Of a DNA stretch of 64,000 nucleotides, positions 53,620-62,470 are shown piece by piece; position 1 is the stretch's first letter, and every line of letters begins with the position of its first letter. The stretch covers positions 2,024,677 to 2,088,676 of the forward strand of contig JANPYM010000012.1 of NCBI GenBank assembly GCA_025890175.1, written 5' to 3'. The position numbers and the translations under genes were made by a program. This DNA is from Ciborinia camelliae. Taxonomy: Eukaryota > Ascomycota > Leotiomycetes > Helotiales > Sclerotiniaceae. The notes beneath the pieces are model-generated. The model saw only the letters and a list, made by a program, of their open reading frames with translations, was not told where the DNA came from and made no database searches.

Positions 53620-54609
53620 GGAAGAGAACATATATCGTGATGCGGGCCATCACGATATGAGAGCCATGTATACGTTTTAGGATCTGGAGGTCAACAAAGG
53701 CTATTTGATACAGTTCATTATTGAGCGCGGAATATAACAATCAAACTTGTTACTTTTTGATTGTACCGTGCTCATTGGGGGGATGATCAGTTTGTGGGGG
53801 GGATGTGAGGGGTATGTATCATGATGGTGAGTATCACGATACAAAATCCATGTACATGGCATAGGTACTTCAACTGGAAGTTGATCAAGGATATGTAACA
53901 TCCCTTGGTAACTGTGGATCATAAGAATCAAACTCGTTGCTTTTACCTGATAATCCCAAGAAAGTCCACGTCGGACAAGCTTTATGAAATAATCTAGATG
54001 TGATATGTGCCTACTTTTAAACATGTGAAAGTGTTAATTGATACTGATTCGGAATGAATAATGCTGCAAAATAACACAAAATCTTGAATTCACGTTGATG
54101 ATTACTATAATTGTATCTTTCTCCACAAGCTGTCTGCTGATAATTCCATTTTGAATATGATATTGAATGTTATTAAAGATTGATGTATTTATAATACCTT
54201 TCAATATACAAATCCTTTATTTGCAATGAGCGTGTAGTTGGTGGAGCCATTCGAGTTTCAAAACAAAATCATCAATGTTTCAAAATGGTAGAAAATAGAT
54301 GGGAGATTTCTTTTCGACCATGAATATCCAGAAGTCTCTACATATTTTGATATCTTTTGTTATTGTTGTGTATTGAGCTAGTGTATGTAGAACTATTTTA
54401 TATCAACAATATCTAAAGACTGAGCTGTTATGTTGTGGGTGAATTATTTTCAACGTATGAGACACAAAATCAGCCCACAACTCCCTCGCAGGATCCGTCA
54501 CCCAAAGAGATATTTCAACTCCCAAAGCAATTACATATTAAATCTTCCGACACAACTTGAAAGCTTAAACTCAAAGCAAATATTTGCAAGCAACAGTAAA
54601 GAATCCACC
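53620..54609. other. Intergenic, 1.0 kb, with a diverged duplication of about 184-bp spacing
   Basis: Segments starting near 53634 and 53818 align over about 120 bp (for example ATCACGATA...CCATGTA and AATCAAACT(T/C)GTT(A/G)CTTTT). No gene is supported. Confidence 0.5.
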
Positions 54610-55239
54610 ATGTTTTACACCATCTTTATCTTCTGGTCATACTTTCACATCTTACTTGCTGCCTCCCGCTTCCCTCCACCCATCCCTCTCAAGCTGCACA
54701 TATTGGCACAGTCATCAACGTCACCAACACTATTCCCCTCACACAAACCACGTTCTCCCACCTCAGAAATACGCCCCTTCCCACCCTGCTCCCCCGCCGC
54801 GCAAGCACCTAAATACGCCTCGCTCTGCACTCTCTGGTTCACAGCCGCTCTCCCATCTCAAGATGACTCGCACCCACTTGACATATCCATCTTTGCACCT
54901 AACTGTGCCCTCCAACTACTCTTTCAACCCAGCCTCCCGCTCAATAGAAATATAACCATCGATACCACCAACACCAGACTTCTCGGCGAGTTCTCAATGG
55001 AAGTTGACAATTCCACTTGGCAACAAGAGACTTGGTACGAGCGTATGATTGTAGATTTTCAGCTTCCGCAGGATGATTCTGGGACGCCGTATTATCCGGA
55101 TGATTTTATGGGAAGGGTTGTGAGGTGGTCGGGGTTTCAATGTACCGTTAATCCGTGTGTGCAGAGTATGGGGACTGCACCGAGTGGAACCTGTGATCCT
55201 GAGGCGGGAATCGCGAAATTTCTTGTGAGCGGTGCATAG
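54610..55239 (+). CDS. Secreted protein, member C of the trio
   Basis: The ATG at 54610 lies in an excellent context (CCACCATGTTT), and the first residues form a signal peptide (FYTIFIFWSYFHILLAASR). I therefore start here rather than at the upstream ATG 54430. The protein has 209 residues. A Pro/Ser-rich stretch follows, then the shared core: SLCTLWFTAALPSQ, PLDISIFAPNC, NxS/T sites (NIT, NST), and VVRWSGFQCTVNPC. It fits the pattern of genes A and B. Its W-x(2-4)-C ending and two further Cys suggest disulfides. Function unknown; candidate effector or secreted defence protein. Confidence 0.7.
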   Translation: MFYTIFIFWSYFHILLAASRFPPPIPLKLHILAQSSTSPTLFPSHKPRSPTSEIRPFPPCSPAAQAPKYASLCTLWFTAALPSQDDSHPLDISIFAPNCALQLLFQPSLPLNRNITIDTTNTRLLGEFSMEVDNSTWQQETWYERMIVDFQLPQDDSGTPYYPDDFMGRVVRWSGFQCTVNPCVQSMGTAPSGTCDPEAGIAKFLVSGA

Positions 55240-55698
55240 ACAAGGAAATGCACAGGTTTTGTTTTCAGGTGGCTGGCTCGCTGAGAAATGATAATAAGTG
55301 ATGTATTGATAGTACCAGAAAAGAATATAATGCGTTGGACTTCCAAAGTCTGAAGTGCGAAAAGAATCAAGTAATGACAATCTCTAAATTCGGCTAGTAT
55401 TTCCCATAAACAACTCATACCAAATATCAATATTGGTTCATACACATGATAAATAGATGACAAATAATTCAAACCATCTAAAGATGAACTTGAGAACCTC
55501 TCCGTCACGATTTTCTTGCTCTCCGTGATATAAATATAGAGTTTCTCACACTTAAAGGGATTGGAGGGAGAAGCTTTTCTTAAGCCCACCAAAAAGAGCC
55601 CAGATATCTGCTACCCTAAAAAAACATGAAATACCACTCATATAAACAAATAGCCCGTCACTAAGTCCAAGCCTCTAAGCACAAAAACATCACGATCT
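55240..55698. other. Convergent intergenic, 0.46 kb
   Basis: 3' flanks of secreted gene C (+) and the UstYa-like gene (-). No further feature. Confidence 0.45.
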
Positions 55699-56403
55699 TC
55701 AGCCAGAGACAACATGCTCCTTATCCCCTGGCCAAACAGCACGGAACCCTTCCTCGCCAGGAGCCGTATAATCAATCTCACCATTAACCAACGGAAATGC
55801 AATGCCTATAAACTCGCATCAATTTTAATCCAGTATAAAACTATTAACTAAGATATCAAGAAAAGACTCACCATATGTAGGATTAATAAGCGATTTCTGA
55901 TCGAATATCGAGAAAGCACGCGAAGTTGCCCAGTCGTCAATGACTTGCCAGTTATTGCATGTATGCCAACTATTTTGCGTTAGTTCTGGGGCTTTTGAGA
56001 ATGAAATGGGGGGGGGAGCTGGAGAGAGATAAATACCCAGCAAAGTCAGGCATAGGTCGTCTAATACCCTCTTTCCACTCAAATGTAGTGATTGAGGTAT
56101 CAGAATGGCACATTAACGCTTGACGAATATCATCAATGCAATGATCTATCTCGTTATTAGTACAATCTCAAATCAAGAAGAAGCGAATCCAGACAGAACT
56201 TACCAACATGCATTTTCGTCGTTGGTCCCTGAGCATCGGGGTAGTAATCGGCATAAAAAGCCTCTCTCATGAATTTCTCAAATTGTCAACTACATCCTTG
56301 AGACTAGTATCCCAGGTTCCTGAGCACTTACTAGACAATGCAAATGATGATAAACACCTACTTGGCCTATTTCTCTCGCTTCTTTCACTTTCACTCGAAA
56401 CAT
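55699..56403 (-). CDS. UstYa-like (DUF3328) protein, N-terminally short
   Basis: Minus-strand exons 56403-56332, 56276-56204, 56145-56037, 55969-55872 and 55805-55699 give 152 residues. All four introns have good borders (GTAAGT, GTAAGT, GTATTT, GTGAGT; each ending AG) and phases that agree. Both UstYa HxxHC-type motifs are present: YHHLHCL, and HVDHCIDDIRQALMC after splicing, followed by the typical TFEWKEG and WHTCNNWQVIDDW. UstYa proteins act in fungal ribosomally made cyclic peptide toxins and related pathways as oxidative cyclases. The usual N-terminal membrane helix and preceding 60-100 residues are missing, and no upstream exon is obvious before the divergent gene at 56610. It may be truncated. 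Confidence 0.7.
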
Positions 56404-56609
56404 GTCCCACTTCTCTAACCACTTCACCTTATACCCATAGTTATATCATAAAAGTGAGATCCATTTAGCGCCCCGCATCGCGCCTCGAGGTTATAAGGGT
56501 CAGAATTTCTGAAGTTTCAAAACTTCGCGACCTTGGCGATTACAACACCACGATCCTCGAATTTTCACTTCACAACGATACTTCAATTTCATACATTTAA
56601 GCTTTCACC
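56404..56609. promoter_or_regulatory. Short divergent intergenic region (206 bp)
   Basis: Separates the UstYa-like gene and the coiled-coil gene. Such a short gap leaves little room for the missing 5' exons of the former, supporting truncation. Confidence 0.45.
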
Positions 56610-57503
56610 ATGCCACCAAAACCTTCAGAAGAAAAGAAGAACCTGAAATCGCCTCAGGAGATTTATGTTGAAGAAAAGATGGAAGAATTCAATCGACTCA
56701 GTGCACCGCTGAAGGAGGGTGTTAATAATTGCACTATTGGCAAGGAAGAATTGAAGAATCGTTTGGAGGAATTGAAGGAGATGTTGCAAGATGAAGAGAT
56801 CACTATCTCTCAAGCAAAGGTATACAGCCATATCCTATAGTCCATAACAAATACTTACGATTAATAGGAAAAAATAGAGAGAGGATTGGCCGCGGAGGAG
56901 CTTCGTGCCAAAAATATTCGAGCCGAGCTCAACTATCTTCGCAGAAGAAGATACAGCACCACCATCGGCCCAAGAAATCTCGCAGCATATGACGAGACAC
57001 TAGATATGGCGAAACGATTGAAAGATGAAAGCGAAGAAACGTTGAAACTGGCCGCATCCAACGAACCAGATAACATCTCCTATAAGGCCCAAATCAAGAA
57101 AATGGAGGCCCAACTAGGGGCGATTGTTATCACAAAGAAGATTGACTTGTCCAAGAAGGAGGAGGACGAGATTAGGGCCAAGATCAGCCGTGAAAAGTGG
57201 CTGGAGTTAACGGAACCAGCTTGGAAGGAATTTGAAGAGAACCATGACAATTTTTTGAAGGAAAATGGTCTACCTCCAATCGTGGTCAACCATGGATGGT
57301 TGGCAAAGGCAAGAGAGAAGAAGAAGCAAAGAGAAGCCCTTGGGGCTCAAGGTGCTGCCCTTGACAGCAGCCAAAGCTGTGGAGATACCAGTGCAGCAGT
57401 TGAAGATACGAGTATGGCGGAGGCGGAGGCGGAGGCGGAGGCGGCTCCAGCTGACCAAGAGAACTGGGAAGCATATAACCGTATCAGTTTTTATGATGAT
57501 TAG
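56610..57503 (+). CDS. Coiled-coil protein of unknown function
   Basis: Exons 56610-56819 and 56868-57503 (48-nt intron, phase 0) encode 281 residues, ATG at 56610 (CACCATGCC). The protein is charged and helical almost throughout: heptad-like Glu/Lys/Leu patterns at about 8-75 and 75-190, with a YLRRRRYS basic patch. The C terminus has an alternating Ala-Glu run (AEAEAEAEAAP) and ends in NRISFYDD. No catalytic motif, signal peptide or membrane segment. It could be an intracellular scaffold; no named family is recognised. Confidence 0.75.
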
Positions 57504-58984
57504 TACTGAGCGTGAAAGTGGATGGGGATGGGGGTGGATTTTATGCTTCGGTTCGGTTCGTTTGTTTAAGGGGGGGGGGGGTTGGAGTTAATTAGCGATG
57601 ACTTTTTTACCAATGGACTTTTTTTCCTACCTCATACTTTTTTGAACCTTCTATTGCTTACATGTGAATAATTCTACTTTTCATACGTACAATATGCCGT
57701 ACTAGATCCTCAATACGCGTCACTGTTGTAAGGTAGTATACTAAGTAGAACACTGGCGAATCTTTCTTGATATTCATCGCAATTATCGAACCCTCCTATG
57801 TATTCATATCTAGCATTTAGGCTTTAGGTTGCGGGGACCGAGGTATTACATGTCAGTCAAAATTCTCTCTATGGAATATATAGGGACGCATCCCCCGAAC
57901 GCTTTCCACTAGTGATACACAGCCTGGCAGGAGATTGAAATCAAGTCACGCAAATCGATACCTTTCAACAAAGAAACCAGTATTGTCCATGGTGAGATCC
58001 ATGGTGTAATCGCATTCCTAACTATCCGCATTGAGGACCTCTATCTACAGTTCTCAAATTCCCATCTTTGGTGGCTCTTAATCCTTCGGATGATTCATAT
58101 ATTTGCCCATTGGTTTGTCTCGATACAATGGATCCCACTACAATAGACGGATCGGCTAGCAATTTGCTTCTGTACTTCGTGACAAGAAATTATCTTAACA
58201 ACCTCTTTTGGCCGTGCAATGTAGATATCTTGTCTCCGGTAAGAAGTTGATAGTAGCTTGTCATCTTTATCGGCATACTACCACTTTCCCGAACCGTTCT
58301 AGAGGAATACTACCCGAAGCTGATACAACCCTCCCGGACAGTTTAATTCTGCATATTGTTAAAGAAACGGTTGCTTTGTAGGTTCGGTTCAGCCCAACCT
58401 AGCCAGTGTAGCGTAGCGCACGCCCGTGCGGGGCAGCGAAGCTGTATTCTACCTTAATCCAATCCTTTGCTTCCATGTCATATATCTGATCGGAGTCATA
58501 CTCTTGACACATATGCATGTATTTTACAATCAACATTCCATCAGATATACCTTCTTTTGACACATTTTCTCCACTAATTCAGGCAATGTTTCTGTATCAG
58601 AAATTCTGCATGTGCACACAGAAATCGCAAAGAAGCCTCCTCTATCAGCAAATCCACCGGATACCACCATTGAATCCTTGTAGTTATCGGTCATGTTCAT
58701 ATAGCGAACTGTCTTCTCCAGGGATTATGTCTCACATTGCATTCTCATTATCACTAGAGTCGGAATTTGGACTTGTGGACTTGAAGAACTGTGGACCTGA
58801 GGTTCGTGGAATTGAGAATTATGGACTTGAGGAATCGTGGATTTTGCAAACATTCTGTATACGGGCCCATAGTGGTAAGTTTGCTTATATTGGAAATACT
58901 AACGCAAACACTAATGCGGAATCATTTGCCAATTAGAAGCTACAGTGGGGTTTACTTAGGGTTGGGGTTAGGGTTTATAATTTA
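57504..58984. other. Intergenic up to the A/T-isochore, 1.5 kb
   Basis: A G run at about 57570-57581 and a small GC hairpin (CGCACGCCCGTGCG) near 58421 are the only structures seen. A 139-codon open frame at 58517-58936 has a short internal repeat (GGACTTGTGGACTTGAAG and variants) but no motif; not called as a gene. Confidence 0.45.
58955..58977 (+). repeat. Telomere-like tract at the left edge of the A/T-isochore
   Basis: Reads CTTAGGGTTGGGGTTAGGG then TTTATAA, with two TTAGGG units around a GTTGGG variant. A/T-only sequence begins directly after it. Confidence 0.65.
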
Positions 58985-59360
58985 GTATTAAAATAAAATT
59001 TGGAGTATGTATAATTCTATTATAATTAAATTATATTTTAATTTTTATAATTTTGATTATATATAATATAAATTTCTTTTTTTTGATTATAATTAATTTT
59101 ATAAAAAACTTAATTTATTTTATATATAATAATATTAAAAATATTATTTTATATAATTTATATATTTTGTTTTTTATATAATTTAAATATTTTCTTTTTA
59201 TAATTTAAATATTTTGTTTTATTTTTAATTAAAATATTTTATTTTTTTTCTAATTAAAATAAAATATTTCTTTTATTATTAAAATGATTTAGTTTATTAT
59301 ATATAAAATAATATTCAACTTATTTTATTTATATAATTTAAATATTTTATTTTTTTATAA

Positions 59361-61914
59361 TTAAAATATTTTGTTTTTTTTTAATTAAAATAATTTAGTT
59401 TACTATATATAAAATAATATTAAACATATTTTTTTTATACAATTTAAATATTTTCTTTATAATTAAAATATTTTAATTTATTATATATATAATAATATTA
59501 AAAATATTATTTTATATAATCTAAATATTTTCTTTTTATAATTATAATATTTTATTCTTTTTATAATTTAAATATTTCTTTTTATAATTCAAATATTTTA
59601 TTTTTTTATAATTCAAATATTTTTTTTTTTATAATTATAATATTTTTATTCCAAAAAATAAATTATTTTTATTGAAAAATATTTTTATTTAAAATAATAT
59701 ATCATTTTTATTTAACAAAAATAAATTATTTTAATTAAAAAAAATAATAATATTTTTCTTTGAAAAAATATTTTAATTAAAAACAATATAATACTTTTAT
59801 TCAAAAACAAAATCTATTTAAAAAACTAAAATATTTTTATTAAAAAAATATAATATCTTTTTTTAAAAAATAAATTATTTTTATTAAAAAAAAGATTCTT
59901 TGAAATATAAAAGATATAATATTTTTATTTAAAAAAATAAATTATATAATTAAAAAAAAGAATCTTTATTTAAAAAATAAATTATTTATATTTCAAAAAA
60001 GAATTATTTTTATTAAAAATAATATTTTTATTTAAAAAATAAATTATCTGTATTTCAAAAAAAAAATTTTTATTAAAAATAATATAATATTATTTAAAAA
60101 ATAAATTATTTTTATTCAAAAAACTTAAAATATTTTTATATAAAAAAAAAATAATATCTTTATTTAAAAAAAAATATCTTTATTTAAAAAATTAAATTAT
60201 TTTAATTAAAAGAAATATAGAATTTTTATTTAAAAAAAATATTTTTATTTTAAAAAATATCTTTATTTAAAAAATATCTTTATTTAAAAAAATATCTTTA
60301 TTTAAAAAATATCTTTATTTAAAAAATTAAATTATTATAATTAAAAAATTAAAATATTTCTATTTAAAAAAATATAATATTTTTATTTAAAAAATATAAT
60401 ATTATTATTAAAAAGAAATTATTTTAATAAAAGAAATATAATTTATTTTTTAAAAAAAGATATTATATTTTTTTAATAAAAATATTTTAGTTTTTTAAAT
60501 AGATTTTGTTTTTAAATAAAAATATTGTATTGTTTTTAATTAAAATATTTTTTCAAAAAAAAATATTATTTTTTTTTTAATTAAAATAATTTATTTTTGT
60601 TAAATAAAAATAATATATTATTTTAAATAAAAATATTTTTCAATAAAAATAATTTATTTTTTTGAATAAAAATATTATATTTTTTTAAATAAAATTGTTG
60701 GTATCAACGTGGTTTCAAAGTGTAAAGTACTTTCAATCTGTAGTATATGTTGATAATCTCTGATTTATAAAGCTATGCTAGAGTAGATAATTATATAGAG
60801 GTCTAGTGCCGTACTAGAACGTACTAAAACGCACTAGGCGTTCTAGTAGGTTCGCGATGCTAGCCGAACCGTCACGTGCCCGATCACGTGCTAGTCACGT
60901 GCAGGTCACGTGACCGGTAGGTCACATGATTTTCCCAACAAAAATAAAAATATTTCTTTTTTTTAATTATAATAATTTATTTTTAAAATAAAGATATTAT
61001 ATTTCTTTTAATTAAACAATTTATTTTTTTAAATAAAAATATTTTTTTTAAATAATAATAATTTGATTTTTTTTTTTAAAAAATAAATTTTTTTAAATAA
61101 AAATTTTTTAAATTTTTTAAATAAAAATAATTTATTTGTTAAATAATATTATTTTTATTAAAAAAAAGATTATTTTAAATATAAAAGATATAATATTTTT
61201 ATTTAAAAAAATAAATTATATAATTAAAAAAAAGAATCTTTATTTAAAAAATAAATTATTTATATTTCAAAAAAGAATTATTTTTATTAAAAAATTAAAA
61301 TTATTTTAAAAAATAATATAATATTTTTATATTAAAAAAATAAATTATCTTTATTTGAAATAATAAATTATTTTTATTTAAAAAAATAAATTTTATTTTA
61401 TTTTAAAAAAAAAAAAAATATATATATATTTTAATTATAAAAAAAAATAAAATATTTGAATTATAAAATAAATAATATATTATAATTATAAAAAAAAAGA
61501 TTTAAATTATAAAAAAATAAAATATTTGAATTATAAAAGAAACAATATATTATAATTATAAAAAGAAAGATTTAAATTATAAAAAAATAAAATATTATAA
61601 TTATAAAAAGAAAATATTGAAATTATAAAAAAAACAAAATATTATAATTATAAAAAAAACATATTCAAATTAAAAAAGAAACAAAATATTATAATTATAA
61701 AAAGAAAATATTTAAATTATAAAAGAAACAAAATATTATAATTATAAAAAAAAAATATTTAGATTATATAAAATAATATTTTTAATATTATTATATATAT
61801 AATAAATTAAAATATTTTAATTATAAAGAAAATATTTAAATTGTATAAAAAAAATATAATTTTATATATAATAAACTAAATTATTTTAATTAAAAAACAA
61901 ACAAAATATTTTAA
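59361..61914. repeat. Nested inverted repeats in the A/T-isochore
   Basis: Outer arms: 59361-59590 matches the reverse complement of about 61690-61914 nearly base for base (shared landmark TTTTTTTTATACAATTTAAA). Inner arms: 59639-59880 matches the reverse complement of about 60445-60693 (landmark AAAAACAAAATCTATTTAAA). In addition 59878-60023 recurs in direct orientation at about 61153-61290 (landmark AAGATATAATATTTTTATTT). These long matches exceed what low complexity alone would give. Confidence 0.75.
60696..60940. mobile_element. Solo LTR, probably of a Ty1/copia-type element
   Basis: A 245-bp GC-richer island begins TGTTGG and ends CCAACA, the classical TG...CA LTR ends with a 6-bp inverted repeat. 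It is flanked by the 5-bp target duplication AAAAT (60691-60695 and 60941-60945). It contains several CACGTG words (about 60872-60915). No internal region or second LTR is present. It inserted into the already A/T-rich block and has itself not been reduced to A/T, so it is the younger event. Confidence 0.8.
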
Positions 61915-61917
61915 CTA

Positions 61918-62034
61918 ACCATTACAAAAAATAGATTTTCAAACTATAAATTCAAAAAACCCTTTATTTTCTTTTTCTATATAATTATAAGATTCTTTGA
62001 ATTAATAATTTAAAAATCTATTTTCTGCGATGGT
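61918..62034. mobile_element. Small TA-flanked palindromic element (MITE-like)
   Basis: The left end ACCATTACAAAAAATAGATT and the right end, reverse-complemented ACCATCGCAGAAAATAGATT, form terminal inverted repeats of about 35 bp that continue through ATAAATTCAAA / TTAATTCAAA. TA flanks both sides (61916-61917, 62035-62036). The interior holds no ORF. It abuts the outer arm of the large inverted repeat. Confidence 0.6.
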
Positions 62035-62040
62035 TAATAA

Positions 62041-62108
62041 TATTATTAGTATTATTAATATTATTAATATTATTATTAGTATTATTAATATTATTAATAT
62101 TATTATTT
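62041..62108. repeat. ATT/ATTATT microsatellite
   Basis: Imperfect repeats of ATTATTAATATT and ATTATTAGTATT. Confidence 0.8.
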
Positions 62109-62120
62109 AATTCATTAATT

Positions 62121-62220
62121 ATTTATTTCATTTATTTCATTTATTTCATTTATTTCATTTATTTCATTTATTTCATTTATTTCATTTATTTCATTTATTT
62201 CATTTATTTCATTTATTTTA
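62121..62220. repeat. (ATTTATTTC)n tandem repeat, about 11 copies
   Basis: Perfect 9-nt units in direct succession, the last ending in TTTTA. Confidence 0.95.
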
Positions 62221-62261
62221 TTTATAAAGACAAGCCCCCAAACCCCCATTTTTCACTACAC

Positions 62262-62470
62262 TCGATTTGTAAATTCGATTTGTAAATTCGATATATAAAC
62301 TAAATAAATTCGTAGGTTTGTAAATTCGTAAGTTCGTAAATTCGTAAATTCGTAGGTTTGTAGATTCGTAGATTTGCTAAATTCGATTCAATAAATAAAT
62401 TCGTACGATTCGATAGATAGATTCGTACGTATATAGATTCGTAGGTTTGTATAATTCATAGAATAGATAG
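62262..62470. repeat. Dispersed short repeat of ATTCGTA / GTAGGTTTGTA words
   Basis: Variants such as AAATTCGATTTGTAAATTCG and AATTCGTAGGTTTGTA recur many times, giving this stretch regularly spaced CG dinucleotides inside the A/T-isochore. Confidence 0.75.

Noticed and set aside
58418..58445. Possible tRNA or structured RNA around a CGCACG/CGTGCG hairpin
   Set aside because: No cloverleaf, T-loop or D-loop consensus could be fitted; only a short hairpin.
58517..58936. 139-codon plus ORF before the A/T block
   Set aside because: Codon use and content look random; its end is a short DNA repeat (GGACTTG variants).
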